A DNA stretch of 64,000 nt from Pedobacter sp. KBS0701 (GTDB taxonomy: Bacteria; Bacteroidota; Bacteroidia; Sphingobacteriales; Sphingobacteriaceae). Made by a program: the position numbers and the translations under genes. Shown piece after piece: positions 15,936 to 25,411 of the stretch (the stretch's first letter is position 1; every line of letters begins with the position of its first letter). Location of the stretch: contig NZ_CP042171.1 of NCBI RefSeq assembly GCF_005938645.2, positions 5,270,001-5,334,000 of the forward strand, written 5' to 3'. Under the pieces are notes generated by a model. It searched no databases. It was not told the origin of the DNA and was given only the letters and a program-made list of their open reading frames with translations.

Positions 15936-17108
15936 ATGAATGAATTAGCGCAGTTTTTTACTAAAGAACCTTTTTCAATATTACTGGCAAACAGCATCAA
16001 ATTCAATGACCCTAAACTAGTTCTTGACTTGGGAATTGGTGACGGATCTTTGACAACTGCCGCTCAAATGCGTTGGAAAAACGCTAAATTCTGCGGTGTT
16101 GATTTGGACAGAAATAGAGTAGAGAGCCTGACGACCACCCATTCAAATGTGAATTTATTCAATTTAAATTCATTGGATCTTAATCTTTCGGAGAAAATTA
16201 ATGTAAAAGTTGGCTCAGTTGATATCGCTGTATGTAATCCACCTTACTTGAATCTCGAAAAAACAGAAAAGTATTCTCAACTCTTGGAAAATTCAGGTTT
16301 GAAAAATTCTGTTAAACTTATTTCCTATACTACAGACTTACTTTTTATAGCGCAAAATATTTCTTTGTTGAAAACTGGAGGTGTTTTAGGCACAATTTTA
16401 CCTGCAGGATTAATATCTGGGCATCACTTCGAACTTTTCAGAAAAGACTTAATTTTGAACCACTCCATCGAAAATATTATTGAACTGGAGAGTAAAATTT
16501 TCAAAAAAACTGAAGCGAAGACATTTATTCTCATCCTTAAAAAAGGGACTAGTTCCCATGAAACAATACTACTTAGCAAAGCAAATAGAAAAGGCGAGAT
16601 TGTTGATAGCTTCTATGTTAACAAATTAGATCTAATCTATCGGATGGACTTTGAGTATCATGCCAACAAAAAAATGGTAAACTCAAATGGCAAAACTCTT
16701 TTGTCCCTTGTTAAGGATATCAAAAGGGGTAACATTACCAATTTGGATTTAAAGAAAACAGGCTTACCTTATTTTCATACCACTGATTTTAAAAACTTCG
16801 ATGGTATTCTTCAATCTCAAAACAATCGATATGATGCGCTTACAAAGCAACCTATTTTGGCTCAAAAAGGTGATATATTGATTGGTAGAGTAGGTAAAAC
16901 ATGCCACACGCAGGTTTTAATTGTGGAGAGCGGGATCATAGCAATTTCTGATTGTATATATCGCGTTAGAGCTCCTAAAGTAAATCAGAAACGAATTTTG
17001 AGTTATCTACAGTCTATAGATGGAATAACAAATTTAAAAGTTATAAAACATGGAGTTTGTGCACAGGTAATCAGTAAAAAAAATCTTGAAAACTTATATA
17101 TCAAGTGA
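15936..17108 (+). CDS. N6-adenine DNA methyltransferase with target-recognition-like C-terminus
   Basis: 390 residues. SAM-binding motif I is VLDLGIGDGSLT (29-40), an acidic VDLD follows motif II, and catalytic motif IV is NPPY at 101-104, placing it among gamma-type N6-adenine methyltransferases of the type I/IIG kind. Residues about 225-390 (LLSLVKDIKRGNITNLD, then a KGDILIGRVGKT segment and a C-terminal CAQVISKKNLENLYIK) look like a type I HsdS or type IIG target-recognition half. No nuclease domain or separate restriction gene is beside it. It closes the five-gene operon and is convergent with dnaE2. It could mark self DNA for the system encoded upstream (inference). Confidence 0.85.
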   Translation: MNELAQFFTKEPFSILLANSIKFNDPKLVLDLGIGDGSLTTAAQMRWKNAKFCGVDLDRNRVESLTTTHSNVNLFNLNSLDLNLSEKINVKVGSVDIAVCNPPYLNLEKTEKYSQLLENSGLKNSVKLISYTTDLLFIAQNISLLKTGGVLGTILPAGLISGHHFELFRKDLILNHSIENIIELESKIFKKTEAKTFILILKKGTSSHETILLSKANRKGEIVDSFYVNKLDLIYRMDFEYHANKKMVNSNGKTLLSLVKDIKRGNITNLDLKKTGLPYFHTTDFKNFDGILQSQNNRYDALTKQPILAQKGDILIGRVGKTCHTQVLIVESGIIAISDCIYRVRAPKVNQKRILSYLQSIDGITNLKVIKHGVCAQVISKKNLENLYIK

Positions 17109-17185
17109 TAGATCCCCCGCCTCTCTCCTGAAGGCAATCGTTTTTTAGTGATTAATGCCAACTATTACAGAAAATACCAGTTTAC

Positions 17186-20100
17186 CTATTTAAAGTTTCT
17201 CCCACTATGGAATGCTTCCTTCGGCACTTCCTCGCGTACCTGTGCACGTTTGTTCTGCGACAGATATGGGGCTGTTTTCTCATCCCCGCGTGCCAGAGTC
17301 AATACCGGCAGATCATCAACCTCCCGCTGCAACAGCTTGCCCAGCATCTTTGTAAAATCAAAACATTTGCTCACGATCACATGAACTACTTTTCCCTCAC
17401 GCTGCAACCTGCCCTCTACCATTAGCAGCCTTGCGTGCAGGATTTCCTTGCGGTAGGTTTCAAACAGTTTTTCGAATACCACCAGATTTGAATATCCCGT
17501 CTCATCCTCAATAGTTATAAAGCACACCCCACCAGCAGTGCCTGGACGCTGACGTACCAGCACAAGGCCAGCCACTTTGACCAACTGCCCGTCTGTAGAA
17601 TCATTGTTGATATGATGGCAACTACGGATATTTAACATATCCAGTTGCGAGCGCACAAAGCTCACTGGATGTGCCCTTAGAGATAGTCCCACCGTAGCGT
17701 AATCCTGGACTACATGTTCACCTTTTCCCATAAGCGGAAGCTCAACCTGTGTTTCCAGCACGCTCTCCGATGCCTGTCCCTTGAACAATTCCACCGGCAT
17801 ATCCTGCAGGGCCGAAACTTCCCACAGCGCTTTTCGCCTGTCCAATCCCATCGAACGAAAAGCATCTGCATCGGCGAGCCTTTCCAGCGCAGCAATCGAA
17901 ACTCCCGCATCTCGAAGCGCGGTAATGCTTTGATACCCTTCTCCACGTCCATTAACCAGTGTATCGATATCATCGGCACGGATACCGCTGATCTGCCTAA
18001 ATCCCAATCTCAGGGTAAAGTATCTGCCCGATTTTTCTTCCAGCCTATTGTCCCAAAGAGAATGGTTCACATCCACCTCGCGAACCTGGACGGTATGTTT
18101 CTGCGCATCGATAACGATCTGCGCGGGCTGGTAAAATCCCATTGGCATACTGTTCAGCAACGCTGCCGCAAATACATCGGGGTAATAATGTTTAAGCCAG
18201 CAGGACACGTATACCAAAAGCGCAAAACTTGCCGCGTGCGATTCGGGGAAGCCGTAGCTTCCAAATCCCTCCAACTGCTTGAATATCCGCTGCGCAAATT
18301 CCAGGGTGTAGCCCTTGGCCAGCATCCCATCTATGAGCTTTTGCTCATATTGGTTTACCAGCCCCTTAAACTTGAATGTAGCCATACTTCTGCGCAAGCC
18401 ATCGGCCTCGGCAGGGGTAAATCCCGCTGCGACAATTGCAATTTTCATTGCTTGTTCCTGAAATAGCGGTACGCCCAGGGTACGTCCCAGGATTGCTTCA
18501 AGCTCCGGGGAAGGGTAGACCACCGGCTCTTCGCCATTCCGCCTGCGCAGGTATGGATGAACCATATCTCCTTGTATCGGACCGGGCCGTACAATAGCCA
18601 CCTCGATCACCAGGTCATAGAATTCCCTGGGCTTAAGCCTTGGCAGCATGGACATCTGCGCCCGGCTCTCGATCTGGAAAACCCCTAGCGTATCGGCCAG
18701 ACAGATCATGTCATATACCGCCGGGTCATCCTGTGGGATATTGGCCAGGGTAAACTGCTTTCCATAATGATCCCGGCAAAGGTCGAAAGCCTTTCTGATG
18801 CAGGTAAGCATGCCCAGTGCAAGCACATCCACCTTTAAAAATCCGAGCGCATCGATGTCGTCTTTATTCCACTCGATATTTGTACGATCCTCCATCCGGG
18901 CATTTAAAATTGGGCACAGGTCGGTAAGCTTACCCTGCGTTACCACAAAGCCGCCCGTATGCTGGCCGAGCTGTCTAGGAAAGCCCATCATCTGGGCGGT
19001 AAGTTCGAGCGTTTTTTTAAGGTGCGGGTCGTTCGGATTAAGACCTTGTTCCGTAACCCGTTTACCCTCGAACCATTCATCGGTAAATTCCCAGATAGAA
19101 CTGGACAGCCTGTTGATCGTATCCACCGATAGCCCCATCGCTTTTCCCACATCCCGGATCGCACCCTTCTGGTGCTGCTGGGTAACCGTTGCTACGATGG
19201 CCGCCCGATCACGCCCGTATTTATCATAGATATACTGGATGATCTCTTCCCTTCGCTCGTGCTCAAAATCCACATCGATATCAGGGGGCTCATTTCTGGC
19301 CGGCGAAATGAAGCGCTCGAACAGCAGGTCAAATTTCATAGGATTGACGGAGGTTATACCCAGAACAAAACATATCGCCGAATTGGCGGCAGAACCACGT
19401 CCCTGGCACAGGATCCCGCGAGACCTGGCCTCCCTGACGATATCCTCGACAAAAAGAAAATAATTGGCATAGTCCATTTTCTTCACAAACTCCATCTCGT
19501 GATTGATCATGTTCACGACTTTATCAGGGACAGTTTCCCCATAGAATTCATGTGCCCCTTTCCAGGTAAGGTATTCCAGCTCCTCCATCGGTGAGCGCCC
19601 GCTTTGATTGATCTCCTCGGGGTAAACGTATTTCAGCTCATCCAGAGAAAACTCGCAGGCCTCGGCTATCACCATCGTGTTTCGGATTGCGCTCGGGTAT
19701 TTTCTAAATAGCCTTTCCATCTCCGACACTTCTTTCATGTAGCGCTCGGCGTTCTGGTGAAGGCGAAAGCCCGCTTCCTGTATGGTGCATTTTTCCCTGA
19801 CGCAGGTAAGCACATCCTGCAATTCCCGGCGCGAAGGGTTATGGTAATGGATGTCGCCCGTTGCCACCACGGGGATCCCGTAGGTTTCCGATAGCTGAGC
19901 GGTCCGGAAGATAAGCTTATCATCGTTTCCCATATACGACCTTGTTGCGGCAATATACAACTGGCTGCCCAGGGCCTCCCTATATTCTGCGACCGCCAGG
20001 ACAAATGCCGGGTCATATTGAAATCTTCTATCGAGCACCCCAGGGGTGACCACGGTAAATATGATCCCTTTGCTATGGGCATATACATCTTCCCTGGAGA

Positions 20101-20416
20101 TATGGCACGAGCCTTTTTCAGCTCTCATATTTCCCAGGGTGAGCAGCGCCGATAATCTGCCGTAGGCTTCCTTGTCCGTAGGATAGGCAAGCAGGCTCGG
20201 TCCATCCAGCAGATCCAGCCTGCAGGCGGGGATAAGCTTCACGTTTTTTTCCCTGCACGCGGCATAGGCACGGACAATTCCCGCAAGGGTATTCCTATCC
20301 GTAACCGCTATTTTTTTATACCCAAAGATTTCCGCCTGCTCGACCAGCTCATGGGCGTGCGATGCCCCGCGCAGGAAGCTGAAATTTGAAGTAATCTGTA
20401 ATTCGCTATATGCCAT
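17186..20416 (-). CDS. dnaE2: Error-prone DNA polymerase III alpha subunit (DnaE2)
   Basis: 1,076 residues, the usual DnaE2 length. It has an N-terminal PHP domain, the GRGSAANS motif at 340-346, the catalytic carboxylates in PPDIDVDF (D379, D381, D383), the tandem helix-hairpin-helix region and a C-terminal OB fold (about residues 950-1030). It lacks the tau-binding tail of replicative DnaE. It copies damaged DNA as the polymerase of the ImuA-ImuB-DnaE2 mutasome. It starts 12 bases after imuB on the same strand, so the three genes form the standard cassette. GC is clearly higher than in the thyA operon beyond its 3' end. Confidence 0.95.
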   Translation of the reverse strand: MAYSELQITSNFSFLRGASHAHELVEQAEIFGYKKIAVTDRNTLAGIVRAYAACREKNVKLIPACRLDLLDGPSLLAYPTDKEAYGRLSALLTLGNMRAEKGSCHISREDVYAHSKGIIFTVVTPGVLDRRFQYDPAFVLAVAEYREALGSQLYIAATRSYMGNDDKLIFRTAQLSETYGIPVVATGDIHYHNPSRRELQDVLTCVREKCTIQEAGFRLHQNAERYMKEVSEMERLFRKYPSAIRNTMVIAEACEFSLDELKYVYPEEINQSGRSPMEELEYLTWKGAHEFYGETVPDKVVNMINHEMEFVKKMDYANYFLFVEDIVREARSRGILCQGRGSAANSAICFVLGITSVNPMKFDLLFERFISPARNEPPDIDVDFEHERREEIIQYIYDKYGRDRAAIVATVTQQHQKGAIRDVGKAMGLSVDTINRLSSSIWEFTDEWFEGKRVTEQGLNPNDPHLKKTLELTAQMMGFPRQLGQHTGGFVVTQGKLTDLCPILNARMEDRTNIEWNKDDIDALGFLKVDVLALGMLTCIRKAFDLCRDHYGKQFTLANIPQDDPAVYDMICLADTLGVFQIESRAQMSMLPRLKPREFYDLVIEVAIVRPGPIQGDMVHPYLRRRNGEEPVVYPSPELEAILGRTLGVPLFQEQAMKIAIVAAGFTPAEADGLRRSMATFKFKGLVNQYEQKLIDGMLAKGYTLEFAQRIFKQLEGFGSYGFPESHAASFALLVYVSCWLKHYYPDVFAAALLNSMPMGFYQPAQIVIDAQKHTVQVREVDVNHSLWDNRLEEKSGRYFTLRLGFRQISGIRADDIDTLVNGRGEGYQSITALRDAGVSIAALERLADADAFRSMGLDRRKALWEVSALQDMPVELFKGQASESVLETQVELPLMGKGEHVVQDYATVGLSLRAHPVSFVRSQLDMLNIRSCHHINNDSTDGQLVKVAGLVLVRQRPGTAGGVCFITIEDETGYSNLVVFEKLFETYRKEILHARLLMVEGRLQREGKVVHVIVSKCFDFTKMLGKLLQREVDDLPVLTLARGDEKTAPYLSQNKRAQVREEVPKEAFHSGRNFK

Positions 20417-20428
20417 AAACCATCTCCT

Positions 20429-21937
20429 TTATGCAAAAAATCCGTGGATGAACCATTTGTATTTCTTTTCCTCTCCATAATGGCCCGAACGGAACAGCCA
20501 ATACCGGCCGCCCTGTTCATCCTCCACCTGGTAATAATCCCTATGCTCGCCCTGATCGAGCCACCACTCCCGCTCGATGCGCTCAGGGCCATCGGCCTTT
20601 GCCACGATGTGGCGAACACCCTTATAGATAAAAAACTTAGGGGGATGATCGGGGATAATGGCCATCACTTCTATCGGAACGGGTGTTTTCAAAAGTTCGG
20701 TTGGACGTGGCTTATCTACCCGCCAACTGGCAACAGGCTTTTCTGTAACCGAGACCGCCCTTAGCACCGATCTTTCCGGCCAGTATTTGGTTGCGGGCAG
20801 ATAGCGGTGGATCACCTGAAAGCCAACCTTTCCGGCCACCCGGTCAAGCAGCTTGATGACGCTCTGATCATCAAGCCCCGGCTTTGATGTCCACATTTCT
20901 TCCTGGGGAACTTCCACATCATCCACTTTCGGGGCATCGAGCACAAAAAGCTCTATGCCCAGGGCCGGCCTGATCTGATCGATCTTCAGCTGAAAAAGCT
21001 TGAACAGATGGCCTACGCTATGCGATGCGCCACTTGTCCCGATATCCACCTGTACCACTTTGCCGTCGATCCGGTAGCAGGTAAGCACTCCGAAACGCAA
21101 TCCCTTTCCCTCGGCCTGCATCCTCTTGCACAGGTTTTCCAATAGTTTATTGATGGCGATCTCTATTCCGTTGCGAGTCCTGATAGGCTCCAGGCTAAAG
21201 AGCCTTTCGCTAAAGGGAACTGGTACCTGCAGGGGAACAAGCACTTCTGCCTCTGTACCGATTGCCTGCGCCAGACGCAGCAGAAAATCCTCGCCAAACC
21301 TTCTGCGCAGTACCGACCTTGGCATGCCTATGAAACTTTTGATCTGATAGAACCCCAGTTTCCGAAGCTTTGCAAGTACCGTCTGCTCCAGGCGTAGCGC
21401 TTCCGGCACCAGGTTCATCAGCGCATCGACCTGTCCTCCTTCCGGGATGAGCGGAGTTACTTTTCCATAATGCGATACCGCCCAGGCCGCGCCGGGGGTA
21501 TCGGCAATAGCGAGCCTCACTGTGTAGCCCTTGCTTTTTAGCCTTGATACAATTTCCTTCAAATAGCCTCTTTCTCCGCCCCAAAGGTGGCTGCATCCCG
21601 AGGAATCAAGCAGCAGCCCATCCATCCCAAACTCGTCTATTGCTACAACAGGGGAATAGCGTACGCACCACTCTCCGAGCCCTTTTAACAATTTTCTGGG
21701 ACGTCCCGGTTTATCGTCCAATACTTCTAGGCCCGGACAGATGGCCTTTGCATCAGCTGCCCTCATTCCAACCTCAACGCCGGATTCCATGGCAACCGGG
21801 CTCACCGCTGTGATCATCATGCGGCCATGGTCGGGCGCGGCAAAAACAAAGGGCACCCCGGCAAGCTCGGGCCTGCGGATAAGCTGCCAGTCAGCCAGAA
21901 GCTGGCGGAACCATATGGAAACAAAACGCCTTTGCAT
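20429..21937 (-). CDS. imuB: ImuB, Y-family polymerase-like mutasome subunit
   Basis: 502 residues. The N-terminal half is a Y-family polymerase fold (MQRRFVSIWFRQLLADWQLI, AVSPVAMESGVEVGM, VVAIDEFGMDGLLLD). The first catalytic carboxylate motif of active Y-family enzymes (D-x-D-x-F-F/Y) is replaced by SIWFRQL, as in ImuB proteins, which act as non-catalytic adaptors linking DnaE2 to the sliding clamp. A C-terminal domain of about 150 residues rich in Trp and Tyr (GPERIEREWWLDQGEHRDYY) is the ImuB tail. It starts 5 bases after imuA and is followed 12 bases later by dnaE2. Confidence 0.93.
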   Translation of the reverse strand: MQRRFVSIWFRQLLADWQLIRRPELAGVPFVFAAPDHGRMMITAVSPVAMESGVEVGMRAADAKAICPGLEVLDDKPGRPRKLLKGLGEWCVRYSPVVAIDEFGMDGLLLDSSGCSHLWGGERGYLKEIVSRLKSKGYTVRLAIADTPGAAWAVSHYGKVTPLIPEGGQVDALMNLVPEALRLEQTVLAKLRKLGFYQIKSFIGMPRSVLRRRFGEDFLLRLAQAIGTEAEVLVPLQVPVPFSERLFSLEPIRTRNGIEIAINKLLENLCKRMQAEGKGLRFGVLTCYRIDGKVVQVDIGTSGASHSVGHLFKLFQLKIDQIRPALGIELFVLDAPKVDDVEVPQEEMWTSKPGLDDQSVIKLLDRVAGKVGFQVIHRYLPATKYWPERSVLRAVSVTEKPVASWRVDKPRPTELLKTPVPIEVMAIIPDHPPKFFIYKGVRHIVAKADGPERIEREWWLDQGEHRDYYQVEDEQGGRYWLFRSGHYGEEKKYKWFIHGFFA

Positions 21938-21942
21938 AATGA

Positions 21943-22680
21943 TTACCCAATCTGCCTCCCTTCAGCACTGACCCATATCGGCTGTTTCTTTGTCTTTTTG
22001 ATTTCCTCGAATTTCTCGCCCGCCCATTCCAGCACAAAATTTCCAGGATTACCATTACGCACCTTCAGCAGCTCAACCTGCCATCGCGGGAAACCGAGGC
22101 CGGGCATACCGTCTTCTGCGACCGAAGGCAATGGGCTGATCCTCCACCTTGCGGTGGCCACTGTGCTAGCTGTTTTGTTCTCGTCTTTCCGAAGGATAAA
22201 TCCGGTAACACCACTGGCCTCAACTGCCAGCTGTAATCTCCTGGACTCGATGAGGCTCAGCGAACCGACCTCGGCCACGACCGCCGCAAGCCCTTCGCAT
22301 TTGAGCGCTTCTTCTGTGATCCATAGCACTTCTTTTTCTGTTTGCACATCCATAAAGATGATCCGATCTGGCTCAACGTTAAAATGGCTGAGCGAAGCGG
22401 GGAACAGATGTCGCGATGTGCTTGCCCATACGCAGGCCGCACCATTTTCCATCAGCACGGCGAGAAGCCCTGCGATAAACCCATCGCTTGCCGCCGATTG
22501 CTCAGGGGCTATAGTAATAAACTCATGGATTGCCTTTTTCGGGAATACGGCACCAGGGAAGGCGTCTTCGATTTCTCCAAGACCGATACGTTCAGCCTTG
22601 CCCGCGGCTATGGGCTTAAAGCCCTGCCACAACAGGATATCCTGCTGCAATTTTTGAAACAATTCCTTTTTAGCATCCAT
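21943..22680 (-). CDS. imuA: ImuA, RecA-like mutasome subunit
   Basis: 245 residues, first gene of the imuA-imuB-dnaE2 cassette. It is a degenerate RecA/SulA-like protein: AFPGAVFPKKAIHEFITIAPEQSAASDGFIAGLL corresponds to the region before and over the P-loop, but the GxxxxGK Walker A is lost. Strands such as IIFMDVQTEKEVLWITEEAL and LAAVVAEVGSLSLIESRRLQ match the RecA core. Members in Bacteroidota are normally induced by DNA damage. The ATG at 22680 is followed upstream by an AT-rich promoter region containing the TTTTTAGTAATT motif 28 bases away. Confidence 0.88.
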   Translation of the reverse strand: MDAKKELFQKLQQDILLWQGFKPIAAGKAERIGLGEIEDAFPGAVFPKKAIHEFITIAPEQSAASDGFIAGLLAVLMENGAACVWASTSRHLFPASLSHFNVEPDRIIFMDVQTEKEVLWITEEALKCEGLAAVVAEVGSLSLIESRRLQLAVEASGVTGFILRKDENKTASTVATARWRISPLPSVAEDGMPGLGFPRWQVELLKVRNGNPGNFVLEWAGEKFEEIKKTKKQPIWVSAEGRQIG

Positions 22681-22707
22681 GACAACTCGGTAAATTTTAT
22701 ACTATTA

Positions 22708-22719
22708 TTTTTAGTAATT
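22708..22719 (-). promoter_or_regulatory. AATTACTAAAAA motif upstream of imuA
   Basis: On the imuA sense strand the sequence reads AATTACTAAAAA inside GTAATTACTAAAAATAATAG and ends 28 bases before the ATG. A second TTAGTAAATT lies at 22753-22762. Related copies precede the SRAP operon and the gene at 10640, so it may be a damage-responsive operator or a core promoter element. Confidence 0.4.
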
Positions 22720-22920
22720 ACAAATTTAACAACAAACATAAAGCTAAAATTGTTAGTAAATTATAAAATGTTGAAAAGATTGTGTTTTTGGTGGAGAACT
22801 CTAGGCGGCTCAGAGCATAACGTTGTGACCTTGCAGCTCTGCTCAGTCAATAGCATCGGAGATTGTTTAACGTGATAATTTGTTAGATTTGAAGATAGAA
22901 TTACCATTATTCAAACAAGT

Positions 22921-24039
22921 ATGAAGTCTACGGAACCAATCAGGCTATTTGCCCTCGATACTTCGTTTGTCGAATCCCAGAATTTCCTTGGGGGAAAACT
23001 GCTGAAAAACCTCGGAGATCTGGGGAAAGAGAAACAGGTAAAGATTTACATCACCGATATTGTCTATAGGGAAGTTTTATCCAGGTTCGCCAAACGCCTT
23101 TTGGAGGAAGAGAACAAGATTATCACGGTCAAAAAAACGATTGCCCAAATTAGGGTATTAAAGAATTTTAAGGATTATGAAGCATATTTTACCCTGCCAG
23201 AACTGGATAGGGCCAAACTTATAGATCAGTTCAAGAAAGATTTTGACGAATGGATCAGTTATGCGGAGGTAAAAATCCTGCCTACCAAAGGTCTGACAAT
23301 CGAAAAAGTGATGAACGATTATTTCGAAAGCAATCCCCCCTTTGCATCTGCAAAAAAGAAAAACGAATTTCCGGACGCTTTCAGTTTTTACGCGCTCGAC
23401 CAATATTTTAAGATTGGCAAGAAAGAATGCTTTTTCGTAACATTCGATACGGATTTTGACAATGCTCTCTCCAACTACGTTAAACCTATTAACGATATCG
23501 CAGAAAAGCTTGACCTCATCAACAGGGCCAATGAAAACAGATCTGGCATACTGAAGCTGATCGAGGACACCTATGCTTCCTCAAAATCAAAATTGGAGCA
23601 TGATGCAAAAATTCGTTTTTCTAACTACCTAGAGGATGTCGCGAGCGCAAAGACTGAAATCAGGGGGATCGCAATCGATCATCTTGAATCATTTGAAGTA
23701 TCTGATTTTAAGTTTGATCGCTATAACATTGTCTCGACCGGTGGATTTGGCGCGCAACTACAATGCACAGCTATCGTCCAATACACCGTTACTTTGATAT
23801 TGAAGGATGAGATTCACACGCCTCATTTAAGCAAAAACGAATTTGGATATATCGGGGTCGAATATTCCCCCTACGTAATGGAGGCTGAGAAAGCAATAAA
23901 TTTTTATGTTACCGTAGACTTCAACCTTGGAACCGGAAAGGCCAATGCGAAATTAACGGACGCGGTTAGCCCGACAGGCATAGACATTTTTGACGATTGG
24001 GACTATGATCTTTTATTCAATCCGTCAAAAGTCCGCTAG
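22921..24039 (+). CDS. PIN-domain ribonuclease-like protein with extra C-terminal domain
   Basis: 372 residues. Residues 8 to about 190 are a PIN fold: the strand LFALDTSF with the first Asp, EVLSRF with a Glu, FPDAFSFYAL with the third acid, and FFVTFDTDFDNAL with the fourth. These acids make up the metal site of PIN nucleases (DUF4935-like). Residues about 230-372 form an additional beta-rich domain (for example ESFEVSDFKFDRYNIV) of unknown role. There is no small antitoxin gene immediately upstream, so a simple VapBC pair is unlikely. It is convergent with a PD-(D/E)xK nuclease gene 85 bases away, consistent with an accessory defence patch. The target RNA is unknown. Confidence 0.75.
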   Translation: MKSTEPIRLFALDTSFVESQNFLGGKLLKNLGDLGKEKQVKIYITDIVYREVLSRFAKRLLEEENKIITVKKTIAQIRVLKNFKDYEAYFTLPELDRAKLIDQFKKDFDEWISYAEVKILPTKGLTIEKVMNDYFESNPPFASAKKKNEFPDAFSFYALDQYFKIGKKECFFVTFDTDFDNALSNYVKPINDIAEKLDLINRANENRSGILKLIEDTYASSKSKLEHDAKIRFSNYLEDVASAKTEIRGIAIDHLESFEVSDFKFDRYNIVSTGGFGAQLQCTAIVQYTVTLILKDEIHTPHLSKNEFGYIGVEYSPYVMEAEKAINFYVTVDFNLGTGKANAKLTDAVSPTGIDIFDDWDYDLLFNPSKVR

Positions 24040-24124
24040 CAATCATTAACAGCATACCGCTCTGCTGACGATCTGTCGATCAGTGGCAAGATCATTCTTA
24101 GCGCAAATCTTAAAGAGGAGGCGA

Positions 24125-24670
24125 TCACTCAAATTCGAACTCTATTTTTTCTTCAAGACAAAGCGCATGAAATTTTCGCTCCAACAGATCCGCCAGATCA
24201 CATGTCGAACTCAGCTGCAAAATTTCAGCTCGAGTTAGGACCAGTAGTCCCACACCTAATTTACCTACCGCCCGCGTGATTTCAGATTTGGCCGCCTCAG
24301 TTTCATCTTTGCCCGTTACTCCCGAAAGTGACAACAGTATTCCATACCTAGCTGTAGTATCACTAACCTTATTGGCAAACCAGTTGACCTGCTCGCTTGT
24401 GGTTTTCTTAGCCGTGTTCTTGCATTCGATTGGAATAAAGCCGTCGAGAAAATGAAGCTCGGAAATACGCCTGTCGTTTTTGTAGATGATGTCAAGTTCC
24501 CTAGAACCGCTCTTGTTGAATTTATTTTGAGCATAGAGTTCCAAGCCTTTCATTTTGCCAAAAAGATAGCGCCCCAGCTCCTCAAGGGCAGCGCCCTTAT
24601 GGTCTGGAAGCTTGGCTGCATCGGATTTCTCCAGCAGCTCCTTTATCCTTATGGTTGAAAACTTAGACAT
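24125..24670 (-). CDS. PD-(D/E)xK restriction-endonuclease-like protein
   Basis: 181 residues. The order is E in KGAALEELGRYLF (about residue 30), D in SRELDIIY, and the ECK of FIPIECKNT, the canonical PD-(D/E)xK nuclease core, followed by a helix EQVNWFANKV that often completes the site in Mrr/HJR-like enzymes. The C-terminal half carries a Rossmann-like ARYGILLSLSGVT strand and a helical end. There is no methyltransferase next to it, so it is either a solitary type IV or Mrr-like enzyme or the nuclease of an unseen system. It is convergent with the PIN-domain gene. The gap of about 740 bases upstream should hold its promoter. Confidence 0.75.
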   Translation of the reverse strand: MSKFSTIRIKELLEKSDAAKLPDHKGAALEELGRYLFGKMKGLELYAQNKFNKSGSRELDIIYKNDRRISELHFLDGFIPIECKNTAKKTTSEQVNWFANKVSDTTARYGILLSLSGVTGKDETEAAKSEITRAVGKLGVGLLVLTRAEILQLSSTCDLADLLERKFHALCLEEKIEFEFE

Positions 24671-25411
24671 TTTTATTAGTATTCCCTTTTATTTAAATAG
24701 TATGTAAAAACTTTTTTTACCTTTTATTCTGCAATTATTTTTTCCCTAGTATCCGCTTGTGCCTATAGTATGTTACCGAACTTTATTCAAAAGTTTCCAC
24801 TAAGGTCCGAACACGTTTTCAAACGGTAAACGACAGGTCATTTTCAAACGCGTTTGGTAAATTCCGTCCTATATATCAATAGATAAAACCTTCCATTTTT
24901 ATCATCAATTATTGCAGAAAAACATTGCCCAACATAGCCAGAGGGGACTGCCCAGAAAAGGACAGGCTTAAATAGCCATATATTGCTATGATAAAATTTC
25001 CAGATTTCATCATAGCCTGGGCAAACTTAACAGCAGGCGGGCGATGCCGAAAGGACAGGCAAATCGGCTCGCGCAATCAAGCGCAGCGCGAACCTAACAG
25101 AGCCCAGAAAAGAAAATGATCATACCTTTAGAAAGGGTGGTATCCCCACTTTACCGTATAGATAAAAAAAGCGATTTCTATATTAGGAAACAGCGGTATC
25201 CCCAAAAATTATGATGGAGAAATTAGCGCATAAAAAAAGGGCGGATATACATCCAACCCTTTTCCTTGTTCAAAAAAAATTTATTGCTATCCAGCCATGC
25301 CGGGTTAACCAGCTTGTTTTATAGGTATGGTTTTACATCCTTGGTTTGCGACCTGGTAAGCTCGACGGCAACCATTCCTGGATCCCTTTAGATTGAATTA
25401 CTAAAGAAAAA
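24671..25411. other. Gene-free region with short repeats
   Basis: 740 bases without a convincing gene. AAAGGACAGGC occurs at 24957-24967 and 25050-25060; GCCCAGAAAAG at 24950-24960 and 25102-25112; GCTATGAT (24985-24992) is inverted as ATCATAGC (25009-25016). A GGTATCCCC direct repeat is near 25139 and 25194. The 3' part is the trailer of the SRAP operon. This may be a scar of a mobile element or a regulatory region. Confidence 0.5.
25236..25263 (-). terminator. Intrinsic terminator of the SRAP operon
   Basis: On the minus strand AAAGGG and GGAT pair with ATCC and CCCTTT, followed by a run of seven T. It lies about 150 bases after the SRAP stop codon. Confidence 0.65.
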
